From Cranoglanis bouderius (lineage: Eukaryota > Chordata > Actinopteri > Siluriformes > Cranoglanididae): a DNA stretch of 64,000 nt. Of the stretch, positions 11,929 to 22,794 are shown piece after piece. Position 1 is the first letter of the stretch. The number at the start of each line of letters is the position of its first letter. Below the pieces are notes generated by a model. That model ran no database searches and was not told where the DNA came from. It was given only the letters and a program-made list of their open reading frames with translations. The stretch covers positions 7,367,255 through 7,431,254 of the forward strand of contig CM042539.1 of NCBI GenBank assembly GCA_023630585.1, written 5' to 3'. Position numbers and translations under genes: made by a program.

Positions 11929-11978
11929 CGGCAAACTCATGCATGCATGCATGCACGCACGCACACACACACACACAC
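11890..11978. repeat. Compound (CT)n-(CATG)n-(CACG)n-(CA)n microsatellite
   Basis: A (CT)n run is followed by TGCA/CATG and CACG units, then CA. It is low complexity and non-coding. Confidence 0.95.
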
Positions 11979-11999
11979 AGAGACTGCAATAGCTCTACT

Positions 12000-12720
12000 G
12001 GGGGGGGGAAAAAGAAGCCCCTTAACCATTTACACTATTGCAGCATCCTATAACCGGGGTCGCCCAACGCACGAGCCCATATCCGGGAAAACATTATTAG
12101 GTATCCGAGCACTAAATCATGTATCTGCGTCCAGGTTTGCTGATGATCTCTGACCTTAGTAGCATCTCCAAGATCGTCCAAACCATTCCCAAATACTCCA
12201 CCTTTAACGTTTACGTTAAACACACACACACACACACACACACTGCACCTCTGCATCATCACTTAGCCCTACTGTATATCAGTATTTCACCGTGTAGATT
12301 CCCATGTCCTTTCGTGCATCACTGTTCGCAGTGCAATTGCACGAGACCAATGTTTTATTTTTAAAGGTTATATAAGAAACTACGACACGCGCTTGCGCAT
12401 TTATGGACCACAATAACTCACTGTAATGTCACACAGACCTCTACGTATCCTTTAAGACCAAACCGGGTCGTGCATTTGGCCCAAATGTGAAAGATTTTCC
12501 TATGTATTTAGCGCGCGCAGAACGGTATATGTTTATAATCCCTGCATGCTGAAACGGAAATATATTTCAATATAAAGTGCGTATGCTGAAAAAAATAATA
12601 ATCACCTGTCACACACAGTAACGCACGTGATGATTAATTAATAATGGATGTGACTTGTGCAGAGCAGATCATTTTTCCTATACTATTCTGCTGCTATAGA
12701 GTTTCTTGAGAACAGTCGTA
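12000..12720. other. Unique intergenic sequence, no gene seen
   Basis: Contains a 22-bp CA tract at 12221-12242. No domain is recognisable in any frame. Confidence 0.5.
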
Positions 12721-12722
12721 AA

Positions 12723-12724
<2 letters not shown>

Positions 12725-12788
<64 letters not shown>
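12725..12788. repeat. (GA)n microsatellite
   Basis: A pure GA run of 32 units. Confidence 0.97.
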
Positions 12789-12790
<2 letters not shown>

Positions 12791-12799
12791 CTTGTTCAT

Positions 12800-13320
12800 G
12801 CATTTGCACCGAAAGAAAGAGAGCAAGCAATTTATTAAAGCCAGGTTTATTTCATTTTGACTTTGGGTGTGAGTGCACGCGCACCAAAAGGCCTTTTTCT
12901 TGGTCGAACAAGAAGCAAAGCCATTTTTTACTACTATTAATAGTAGTAGTATTTAATTTTTTTTTTTTTTTTTTTTGCATTAATACCAGATCATTAAGAT
13001 GAAATCTACTGTCGAAATTAAAGGCTACAATAATATCACGCGCTGCAGTGATAAAATGGCCGCCTGCAACTTGATTTTTTTAAAGAGCACATTGCTTTTT
13101 TTTCTTCCCTGGGAAAACCGTCTCATTGTTGGTGCTGAAACAAAGGCAGCTGCAGTGGTGAATGATGGGAGCCGGGGGTCAGTGCCTGTAGGACCCTCAG
13201 GCCCCGGAGGCGCCCCTTTTCTCTCCTCGCGCGAGGTGTCGAGGCTGCGCGGGGTCACGAGTCCATTGTGCACCATTTCCAAACAGATAAACATTTATTA
13301 ATCATGCATGACCAGAGGCC
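12800..13320. other. Non-repetitive block, possible conserved non-coding element
   Basis: The 13.02-13.30 kb part is GC-balanced, with 'aaatggccgcctgcaactt' and 'ggtgctgaaacaaaggcagc'. Both strands carry an ORF of 90-100 codons, but these have no domain and mirror each other, so I do not call a gene. Confidence 0.3.
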
Positions 13321-13325
13321 TGGGG

Positions 13326-13329
<4 letters not shown>

Positions 13330-13361
<32 letters not shown>

Positions 13362-13487
13362 GAAGGAGGAGGTGAGAAAATGGCGGAAAGTGACTGAAGC
13401 TCCAGTTGTGTGACCTGCACGTGCAGCGTAGAGAACATATTTTATGTTATATTATATTATATTATATTATATTATATTATATTATAA
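13330..13487. repeat. Poly(A) run and (TATAT)n pentanucleotide repeat
   Basis: An A29-30 run is at 13330-13359, then a pentanucleotide 'attat' array at 13447-13487. Confidence 0.93.
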
Positions 13488-13499
13488 ATTATTTAGCAT

Positions 13500-13865
13500 G
13501 ATCATCTTTAGGATATTAAAAATCTCTGGAATCATAGTTGGGTGGATGAAAGAAGTGCACATGTTCAGCCTCAAGTAAGACTGAGTATTTTTTTTGTTTG
13601 TTTTGTTTTGATTAGCACGCATATACTAGGCTATATATTTACGTAAATTCTATAAAGTCTAATAATAATTTATAAATTGTTTTATACATTATAACTGAAC
13701 TGTTGCGTTATGTTTTTCTTCTCTTTTTGTTTTGTTTTGTAGCTCACTTGTTACTGTTTGTTTGGATTTATTTTTTAAATGCATTAACCAATTATAACCA
13801 CTTATAATTCTGTGCACATCCGGGTATTTTGCCGTTTATAGCCTGTTTATTTTCACCCAGGAGAT
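13500..13865. other. AT-rich intergenic, no gene seen
   Basis: No ORF and no recognised repeat apart from short 'ttttgtttgttttg' runs. Confidence 0.5.
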
Positions 13866-13866
13866 T

Positions 13867-13867
<1 letters not shown>

Positions 13868-13931
<64 letters not shown>
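13868..13931. repeat. (AAT)n microsatellite
   Basis: A trinucleotide ATA/AAT run of about 21 units. Confidence 0.96.
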
Positions 13932-13932
<1 letters not shown>

Positions 13933-13934
13933 TC

Positions 13935-14500
13935 ATACACGATTTTCTAAATACGTAAAAAATAGACAGAGGATAAATAAACTGCATCTTTAACGAGATT
14001 GCACGTGCTTCCTTGGAGATTTATTTCTTTTATATTATTGTTATTATTATTCTTTTCTCTCTCTCTTTTTTTTTCTTCTTCAGATAACATAATTTCCTCT
14101 GCTGCAGCGTGCAAGCTGCTGTTCTGCTGTTAAACCGAGTGACACACAAAGTTATTCAATTTGTTCGACTGTATTTTGCCTGAGATGTCAAAGCGCCGAT
14201 GATGATGATGATTAACGAGCAGTGCAGCGGATGCTTAATAACGTGCACGCGCGTTTAATTTATTGTCAAAACGACATCAACGAAAGGGTGTGAATATCGG
14301 CGGAACACTAATATTGCCATATTGAGCGTCATTCATCACGTGCATCTTCCAAAAAAATAAAAAAATAAAAAATAAAATACAGCATTCACACAAGCACGGG
14401 TGTTGTATGAAACGTTGCATTATTGCACACATTTGGTAAGCCATGTATGTACGAGCTAGTGATGGGAGATTAAGGAGAGATACAGTAGACCCCAGTTAAC
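13935..14500. other. Intergenic, no gene seen
   Basis: Mixed sequence with GATGAT and TTATTA runs and a patch of unique sequence around 14.09-14.33 kb. No gene. Confidence 0.5.
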
Positions 14501-14503
14501 AAA

Positions 14504-14504
<1 letters not shown>

Positions 14505-14550
<46 letters not shown>
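14505..14550. repeat. (CA)n microsatellite
   Basis: A pure CA run. Confidence 0.97.
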
Positions 14551-14551
<1 letters not shown>

Positions 14552-14881
14552 TGGTTGCGCTTTACAGTAGCCTACAGCTGCTTTTCAATCAATTACTCAT
14601 AAAAACAGAAGGCAGAAAGTAGGTCACATCGCCCAGTGCAATGCAGCCAAGAGAAAACGTGCAGCCACAGCTCGTTTAGCCCAGTGTTTAACCCAGTTTT
14701 ATTTATTTTTATTTTTATTTTTTTTTGTCTGATGGTCTATACATCTTGCTGAAATTAAATGAGTGCACTTTTTTTTTTAGAACGCTGCAGTGATTTGTGC
14801 AAGGATTAAAGCTGTCTAAGCCTCCCATATGGAGGGATTTTCTTTTTTATTTCCAGACGATTATTCTCATAATAGTAGTGC

Positions 14882-14884
<3 letters not shown>

Positions 14885-14945
<61 letters not shown>
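14885..14945. repeat. (CT)n microsatellite
   Basis: A pure CT run of about 30 units. Confidence 0.97.
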
Positions 14946-14947
<2 letters not shown>

Positions 14948-15079
14948 TTAGCATTTATTCAATATAATGATGCATCATAAATTGTGCATCACTGCACTGA
15001 CAGCTCATTTCAAATCATTAAAAAAACAAACAAGCAAAAAAACTAATGATCAAATAACATTTTAGTTTGCTCTTTGAGA

Positions 15080-16312
15080 AATGACAAGTTTGTTTTTGCA
15101 CCACCAAATAAGTCTGGATCAGTGTACACTCAGTGTACACTCGTTTATAGAGATATCAATAGTCCGGTATTAATTACATCTACATCTACATTTGGAAGCA
15201 TTAATTTGTTTTTTGTTTTTTTACCTTTAAAATAAGATTTGCATCAGTGTACAATACCCCATCAGGGATAATGGTATTTGAATATATGGAATATATATGG
15301 TGTTATCATTTTGTTGAATAGAGAGTAATTAGCATGAATGTGGAGAATGAAACATTCTCACGAATGAGTGACTTTATACCTTATTTCTTGTTTTAAACCT
15401 GTGTTTCTTGTCAAAGCTTTGAACAGGGGCCGACATGTTTCTTTAACGTTTGCAGATTTTCAGGAAAAGCAGCTGTTCAGGAAATGAACTTTGAACAGAT
15501 CAGATTTTTGAGATCAGATTTTTGCATCAACATTGAAATCTGGATCAATATATACTCAGTTTATAGTGATATAAATATTAAATTTGGAAGCGTTTGTCTT
15601 TTGACCTAACAAGATTCGCGTCAATGGTATTGGGATTATTTGGATATATGGAAAATGTGTTATCATTTTGGAGTATAGAGAGTCATTAACATGAGTGGGG
15701 AGAATGAACACTGCATTAGTGTGTATATTTCAGTATTTTCCACTAATACATCCTCATTCTCCATGTAGGTTTGACTAATCAATGCCTTTGTGTAGAGATC
15801 TACCTATTGTCTTGCTTTAAAACTGTGTTAAAGTGGCCTTTATGGTAATTGGATACATGGAAAATGTGTTATAAGGTACTTTATAGAGGTTCTGTTTTTT
15901 GTCAAACCGTTCAACAGGAGCTCAACTGTTTTTTGTAAGATTTGCAGCTTGAACTGATTTTTGGACCAACAAACACATCTGGATCAGTATTACGCATAGT
16001 TTATAGCGATATAAATATTACATTTAGATTTGGAAACGTTTGGGTTTTGACCTTTTAAACAAGATTTGTTTCAGTATATGAGACATTGAGGATCATTTGT
16101 AGTCAGTCGATACGTGATGTGATATATATGATATATGAGTAATGTGTTATAACCTTGGAGAATATTAGTGTTGGTGCAATTAGTGTGAAAGCAGAGAATG
16201 AATGGTGTGTATAATTTCAGCATTTTTTTTTTTTACTAACAATGAATATTATGTAGACATATACTTAATATACTCTGCTCTGTGTTTCTTCAAACCCTTC
16301 AACAGGAGCTCT
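15080..16312 (+). repeat. Decayed local triplication of a ~430-bp unit
   Basis: Three successive copies share ordered landmarks. 'tctggatca' followed by an 'actcag/gcatag-tttatag' block occurs at about 15112, 15538 and 15986. 'tttggaagc/tttggaaac' and 'gacctttaa' follow, then 'tatggaaaatgtgttat', then 'gagaatgaa', then 'caacaggagc' at about 15421, 15912 and 16302. Spacings are roughly 400-490 bp. Copies have drifted by substitution and small indels, so the array is old. No copy keeps an ORF. Confidence 0.8.
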
Positions 16313-16321
16313 CTCTCGCTG

Positions 16322-16402
<81 letters not shown>
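16313..16402. repeat. (CT)n microsatellite
   Basis: A near-pure CT run that begins inside the third triplication unit. The Ser-Leu repeat ORFs over it are artefacts. Confidence 0.97.
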
Positions 16403-16429
16403 TTTTTCCAAACCCCTCCTCAATCTATA

Positions 16430-16930
16430 TTTCCCCTGTTCCTTCTCTTCCTTTGCTCACAGCAGCTCTGGCTCATGAAGATTATCCACATGCATGTGAA
16501 AGAATGGTGCCCGAGTCTTCTCCCTCCCACCCACCGTGACCTAATTTGGGTGGTAATGAGTGCAGAAGATGCAGTACCTCCTCATGGCTGAAGCACATGA
16601 ATAAGAGCATGGCTGCTGGATGCTACTGGGTGTGTGTTTGTGTGTGTGTGTGTTGGGGAAGGGGGGTATTTTCTCCTTGCCTTAGCGGGTCATCTGGGGA
16701 TATCGGTGCGTAGTACAGGTCATCCAGCGGTAATTTTATGCATTAAATTCTTCATCGTGGCTTCACTCACCCTAGATGGTGATCTGGACGTGCTTTCACA
16801 TGTAGAAGAGGTGTGCGTAACCTTTTTTGCATTGTCATCCCGTGCTTCCTCAGTCAGAAATGACCCAGGGGTCAAACGTGCATGTCGAGGCACCTGGTCT
16901 AGCAACTGCCTCTCACACTGAGCCGGTACA
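16430..16930. other. Non-repetitive block, possible conserved non-coding element
   Basis: Balanced unique sequence with 'agattatccacatgcatgtg' and 'cctaatttgggtggtaatga', split by a small GT tract near 16631-16653. Opposing ORFs of about 95 codons have no domain. Confidence 0.35.
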
Positions 16931-17149
16931 GTAAATGTCAACGGAAAAAGGAAAAAAAAAAGAGAAGCGAAGAGAAGATCATTACAGGTTCCCCCTCTTT
17001 TTTTCACTCCCTGACTCCCCGCTTTGGTCCGTCTTTTGTGTGGTAATTAAAGACAGCAAGAAAGAAAATGTAATTTATGAGGCCATTACAAGGACAGAGA
17101 CACAGCAGTGACCGGCAATGCCCCCAAGCCCCCACCCCACCTCCACCTT

Positions 17150-17320
17150 CCTCCAACTTTCACCTCCTTCACAATTCGCTAATTCACCTATTGTTTTTAT
17201 TCACTGGTTTAAGTGGGTTTATGGGCTGCTTTTGTGCTCACAGATTAAGCCTTGTCCTTCAACAAAAGGGATTTTCAATAGAGCATGTATTGGCATTATA
17301 ATTTAGTCCGGAGACTTGGT
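17150..17320. other. Non-repetitive block, possible conserved non-coding element
   Basis: Unique sequence with 'ttcaacaaaagggattttca' and 'tattggcattataattta', typical in feel of deeply conserved vertebrate non-coding DNA (AT-balanced, many TAAT cores). No alignment was possible. Confidence 0.4.
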
Positions 17321-17494
17321 TTAATCTTTAACTAGAAAATCCCAAACGGGTTAAAATTGAGTTTTGTTCTTTTTCTTTTTTCTGTTCTTTTTTTCTGACT
17401 TCATTATCAGTGGTCTCACATGGATACCCTAAAGGTACCACTTCCCAAAAACAGTTTGTTCCCAATTATCTCATCTCTGTATGTTTACTGTAGG

Positions 17495-18115
17495 TTTCTA
17501 TGTTCACACCAAGTGACAAGTCGCTCAAGTTGCTCGTGGACGTTGATCGCTTGCTTCTGCTGTCACTTCTCCGTGTAAACTGTCCAACGTTTGTTGTTTT
17601 AGTCCTGACGAGGAATATTGGCAGTGGTAGCTCAGTGGTTAAATTGTTGGGTTACTGATTAGAAGTTTCTGAGTTTGAACTCCCAAGCTGCCACTGTTGG
17701 GCCCTTGAGCAAAGCCCTTAAAGAAATGTAAGTCACTCTGGATAAGGGCATCTGCCAAATGCCATAAATGTAAATAGTTAACTAGTTAAACATAAACACG
17801 CCAATCACTGTGAACATTGCTTGTCTGATTTACACGTTACGTGCTCAGCTTCACACTTAGCTTTGTCAGCAGATTAGCAACATCCTAATACTCTAGCTAC
17901 ATACACTCACCAGACGCACCAACAATCTCACCTACATCCTCCCAAGCTTTATTTTTCTTCGGAACGTCTCTATACACATTTAATGAGACGTCGTATATGA
18001 AACAATAAACTGAAAATACGGTTATGAGTTTTTCTCCCATGTTTGCGGGAACTAAATTGTACCTATGAACTAAAGTTGTGAGCACGGAACTGAAGAAACG
18101 TCAGACGACACACGC
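17495..18115 (-). mobile_element. Harbinger-like transposon remnant with a MADF-type peptide, split by a SINE
   Basis: On the minus strand, 18085-17897 encodes a 62-codon ORF containing YDVSLNVYRDVPKKNKAWED followed by VGEIVGASG. This is the core of the MADF DNA-binding domain that PIF/Harbinger transposons encode beside their transposase. The domain is incomplete, and no transposase follows. Flanking sequence at 17.50-17.61 kb ('caagtgacaagtcgctcaag') resembles repeat DNA on the far side of the inserted SINE (17619-17775). I infer one older element broken by a younger SINE. The alternative is a decayed host MADF gene, which I think less likely. Confidence 0.5.
17619..17775 (+). mobile_element. 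tRNA-headed SINE, copy 1
   Basis: The head is tRNA-like. Box A reads 'tagctcagtggtta', box B reads 'gagtttgaactcc', and GGCAG at the start can pair with CTGCC about 73 bp later. The body holds 'gggcccttgagcaaagccct' and the tail 'ggataagggcatctgccaaa' that marks a SINE family widespread in teleosts. Copies 2 and 3 are at 48.87-49.05 kb and 60.57-60.84 kb on the other strand. Confidence 0.85.
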
Positions 18116-18119
18116 CATG

Positions 18120-19235
18120 GAATCATTCGATCCAATCGTTTGGATTTTAACTACACGTACATCTGGATTTCTGGATAAAGCTGATGTGCGACACTGTGTA
18201 CTATTCTGAATGTGCACTTGCTCCTATTAGCACTAATATTATTCCAGTAATGATCACATCTTGTTCTACATCTTTATCCGTGCCTATCATATCAGAATCC
18301 TAGTCTTATTCTCATGAGGTAATTAAAAGTTTGCTTGCAGACATCTTTATCGTCCTCAATCTCATCCCGACTGCAAATATCTTCACTTTTTTTTTTTATC
18401 CCCTTTAACACCATGTAGCAGAGAGGAGAACTGGAGAAACGAGACAGCAGGAGCATCTCCAGACATTTCCCAGCATATCTCTCTCTGATTTCACCTGCAG
18501 CTCCTGTTTCTGGATCCTCTTGAGAGGCAATTTAGTCAAGAGAAAAAAAAAATCACTTATATCACTTATATCTCATATACCGCTTCCCTAAACATGTGTA
18601 ACGCAGCATCTGTAGTTTAAGAGCTCAATTTCACCATGCTGTTTTGCAAGCGTCAACAAAAAGGATAATAAAAGTAAAGGAAATTTCTACACTTTTACAC
18701 CCACGTCCTCTCTCAGAGGTGCTTCATATTATCTAATGCTATCAACTACATTGAGATCCATTTATGGTGTAGTCTGAAATCTAAATATAAAGAAATTTAA
18801 ATCAGCAGTGACGTCAGAATGATGTTTGGAGCCATCACAGCTGGCCAAAATATGAAGAAATTGAGAAGGTGATTTTCCTTTATATTATAAAAAACAAATG
18901 CTTGGCAACACTTCCTGTGGTGGCTATATGCAAATGAGCCATGAATATGGTCATGTTGTTATAATTATTTATGAAAAGCGTTACAGTTTATAGCCCTGTT
19001 TATAATGCATTCATACATTTTTAACAGAAAGCATTATAAATATTGTTTATATAACACAACATTGCCATTACCAGAAATTCAAGGTTGCTCACTGACAGAC
19101 GTGTGATATTTTAAGCTAATTATAAGTTAAGTTGCACTTGTGAGAAAAGCAATGTTTTATTTTTTTTTATAAAGTGATACATATTTAAAAGAAAAAAAGT
19201 TTACTAAATCAAATTATTAAGTAATTTTTTATTTC
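18120..19235. other. AT-rich intergenic, no gene seen
   Basis: No ORF over 60 codons, no recognised repeat and no obvious motif block. Confidence 0.5.
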
Positions 19236-19239
19236 TTTC

Positions 19240-19880
19240 AGGTTTTTCACGATTTAGCGTGAAAAAGTTTAGAAAAGTAATTGTAAATTTTTGTAGTATG
19301 TTGTAGCTGTAAAGTTTTGTAGTGTTGTAAAGTTGCAAAGGTTTGTAGTAATTTGTAAAGTGATAACATTTTGTAGTATGTTGAACAGTTGTAAAGTTTT
19401 GTAATATGGTGTAAATTTGTAGTGTGTCGTAACATTGTACACATTTGTAGTGTGTTGAAAAGTTGTGTTGTGTTGTAAAAGTTTGTATGTTGTAAAGTTG
19501 TAGTTCTGTAGTGTGTTGTAAAGTTCTGTTGTATGTTGTAAAGAAGTGTGTAGTACGTTGTAAAGTTGTGTTGTCATACAGTTTTGTGGTGCATTGTAAA
19601 GTTGTAAAGGAATGTGGTGAGCTGTAAAGTTTTGTAGCATGCTGAAAGGATTTGTAGTGTGCTGTAAAGTTGCAAACCTTAAAACTTTGTAGTATATACA
19701 ATTTTTGTTATTGTAATTACACTGCAAAGTGCAAATTTTTTTGTCTTGTGTTATAAAGTTGTACAGTTTTGTAGTGTTCTTTAAAGTTGTTGTACGTTGT
19801 AAAGTTTTTGTAGTATGTTGTAAAGTTGTAAAGATTTGTAATATGTTCTCAGGGTTTGTAGCACGTTGTAAATTAGTAAA
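19240..19880. repeat. Degenerate minisatellite built on 'ttgtaaagttttgtagtg'
   Basis: About 30 drifting copies of a unit near 20 bp. The Thr-Leu-Tyr-Asn ORFs of 150-165 codons on the minus strand arise from the repeat and carry no domain. A short (AAAT)n run follows at about 19880-19910. Confidence 0.92.
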
Positions 19881-20059
19881 ATAAATAAATAAATAAATAA
19901 ATAAAAATAATGAATATGATTTTCCCCCCTAATTTCTCTGACATTTATTTTAAAAAATCAAGACACTGTCATAATGGTTATGTGATGTGTTGTTTAACAA
20001 TTCATTACACATAGTAGATATTCCTGTAACTCTAACAATGTGTATAATGCCTTAAATGT

Positions 20060-20450
20060 ATTCATATTTCATTATAAACATGACATTCATAGAAAGCATT
20101 CCAAATGCTTTACATTCCATCATTAAAACCTCAAGACAATGCAATTCAGTGCAGTTAATTTCAACATAGCCATGACGAAATGAACTGCATCGAACCAGAG
20201 CCACCATTCCAGTCGTATACGATATCGGTAATGCGGCGAGTAACGTGCGAGCATATGTTCTGCCATGATTACAGTCCCACAGACTCGTCTTTCCTACTCG
20301 CTGTCTGCGATCGCCTGACTGTTGGAATGAGAATATGTGCCTTGAGATAATGTTGATTGCAGCAGCTGCCAACACGTGAATCTCCATGGCAACAATCACG
20401 GTCGCCTAGCAACCACGCTCTTTTAGGGACACTGGAAGTGCCCGAATGCT
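20060..20450. other. Non-repetitive block with RFX-like half sites
   Basis: Balanced unique sequence. 'ccatggcaac' (about 20384) and 'cgcctagcaacc' (about 20403) resemble RFX half sites. The 115-codon ORF on the minus strand has no recognisable domain. Confidence 0.3.
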
Positions 20451-20589
20451 TACTAAAAATACATATCAGTACAATGCTCCATTAATACTGCGGCTAAACC
20501 TGTGTTGTTATACGCGCTACGTAGCGGCGCTGATCACACGGGGGTGAAAGTGGTGAAATCAGATCTGTATGGAAGCACAATGGTTTCAT

Positions 20590-21560
20590 AAAAAAGAGAA
20601 ATTAGACACTCATGCAGGTCAAGTCAACATCACACATACTGAACACAATTCAATACAAGTGCATGTATTCTAGCCCAATTGCATTAAAGTATGTACAGGA
20701 GAAGCACATTCAGGTCTTGGAGCATAAAATCAATAAATTGCTAAAATGAGTGCATGTGACCTGTGCTTGATTTTATGCTTTGAAGAAATGCAGGTGTATT
20801 ACACTAATACAGATGTTACTAGTTTAAAAAATAGTAATAAAGCAAGCCAATTTCACACACACACACACACACACACACAAATACAATCGGGTACACAAGC
20901 GTGGATACTGGGACGGTATCATTTTTCTTTTTTTCTTTTCTTTTCTTTTCCTTTTTCCTTTTGAGGTAATATCCAGAGAAGATACACACGAATATCTTGG
21001 AGAATGAAGTCAAGCCAAAACTTACACTTAAAAAAATGACAGTTTAATACACAAGCATACATTCTAGCACAATATCATTTTGCTTTCATTGCTGTTGTTG
21101 TTGTTGTTGTTGTTGCTGTTGTTGTTTTAAAGGTATATAGTGATATCCTTATTAGATACAAATGCACACTAGATACACTAGAATAAAATCAAGTCAACAT
21201 ACAAATAATACCGTATGTAATAATTAATAAAGTATGTAATAAATAATAAAGTAAAATATTTTATACACATGCATGTACTGTATTCTAGCACAATATCATT
21301 TGGCATTCGATTCACATGCACCTCTTTGAGCATAAAACAAGTCAACCTTACCTGTAAAAAAATATCATTTGGTTCACGAGCATGTATTTTAGCACAATAT
21401 CATTTTGTATTTATATAACATCTGCATTAGCTACACATGCAAGTCTTAAACCCTGAATTCAAGTCCACGTGACAAATAATCAAATATAATTTGATGCATG
21501 TGTGTGTGTAATCTTGATAATCTAGAACAAGATCATTTTGCATTTTTATTTAGAGGTGAG
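20590..21560 (+). repeat. Decayed local tandem repeats of ~110-220 bp
   Basis: A landmark reading 'tgcatgtattctagcacaat' followed by 'atcatttt' recurs in drifted form near 20658, 21045, 21262, 21378 and 21515. In between are 'agcataaaa...aagtcaa' segments. A CA tract (20856-20880) and a (GTT)n run (21091-21126) lie within. It is not coding. Confidence 0.7.
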
Positions 21561-21784
21561 ATTTACAACGCTTTTTTATTAAAAATCCCCGATATATTAA
21601 AGGCTCAGGACGCATGCTGTGAAAATGGATGCATCCCATTAACTACAAAAATCCTGTTGATAACATCTAGAGTGAAACGTTTAATTCTTTATCTCAAAGG
21701 TTTAGATTCATTTCATCCATCTTTCATGCAGCAGTGGTGCCTGGTGTAATTGAAGATGGTGAGGGTCAGCCATCTTGCTGTGCG

Positions 21785-21786
<2 letters not shown>

Positions 21787-21842
<56 letters not shown>
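21787..21842. repeat. (CA)n microsatellite
   Basis: A pure CA run of about 28 units. Confidence 0.97.
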
Positions 21843-21846
<4 letters not shown>

Positions 21847-21859
21847 CTCCAGAACAAAG

Positions 21860-22240
21860 CATTCCATCAGCGGCAGTGACATCACTGCAGTCGGCTCAGC
21901 TGCTTGGGCCTGCATGCTATAAATAGTGCGTGGGAGGGGGAGCGAGCTGCACTAACGCCGAGAAATCTTTAACACTCCTGACCTCATGCCTGGAAAGATA
22001 TTGGCTTTTTGTCAAGGTAAACGCAGGCCTGCTGCTGAGGGCAATTTTGACGTACATGATTTTTCCACGCACGTGGGCTCTTTTCGGCTCGCCGCCGTCC
22101 TCTGCCACGGCTTTTATTTCTCATTTACTCGACATTTGTTTCCAGCGGTCTGTAAATATGGCAAGTAGGACAGAGGAGATATTTTAATCTCCTTACCGAC
22201 TTCCTCAGGAGGTTATTTACTTCCATGAGTGAAACGCTGA
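21860..22240. other. Non-repetitive block, possible conserved non-coding element
   Basis: Dense unique sequence directly after a CA tract, with 'ttattggctttttgtcaagg'-like AT blocks, 'gcacgtgggctc' (E-box CACGTG) and 'cttttatttctcatttactc'. Three overlapping ORFs on both strands show no domain. One of the better candidates in the window for a conserved element, on appearance only. Confidence 0.4.
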
Positions 22241-22249
22241 TGACCTTAT

Positions 22250-22790
22250 ATGTCCGGTTTGTGTTCGTTTTGTAATCTAAATACAAAAATATCTGCGTCT
22301 TGTACATCTCTATATTAATAGCTGTACACCATGAAGCAAACAAAAAAAAGTCTTCATTTAGAATTGGATATCACATATACATCTGTTATATAACAATGAA
22401 TATCCAATATAAATATAATTATATAATACCACACTGTATATACTTAATAACACTTACAATATAATAATATAATGCAAAAATAGTGGAGACAAAGACGTAT
22501 CTGTAAAGCAGTCCGTCACAAGCCTGAATAAATCAAGCGGAGACAAATCCGAGCCATTATCTGTGTCAAAATTAACTGATGCATTAATAACAAGCAGTAA
22601 TGCACTGATTAGGAATAACAAAAAACATGATAGGGGGTGAGGTTAGTGGGTGAAGTGTGTTCAATCTTAAAAAAATAAGCTGTTTAACAGGTTAAGAAGT
22701 GTCAAGGTTTAAGCTTAGGTATGTCAATAAAGACAAAATTAAATAAAAAATAAGTTTATGAAATCCAGAGTGTATTCCTGCTTTGTTCCA
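22250..22790. other. AT-rich intergenic, no gene seen
   Basis: No gene or recognised repeat. Confidence 0.5.
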
Positions 22791-22794
22791 AGGT

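Noticed and set aside
17619..17692. Possible functional tRNA gene
   Set aside because: Boxes A and B are present, but the body is followed by the SINE-specific sequence, and the arms pair poorly outside the acceptor stem.
19204..19727. ORFs of 150-165 codons rich in Thr-Leu-Tyr-Asn on the minus strand
   Set aside because: Derived from the 'ttgtaaagttttgtagtg' minisatellite, with overlapping frames of the same character.
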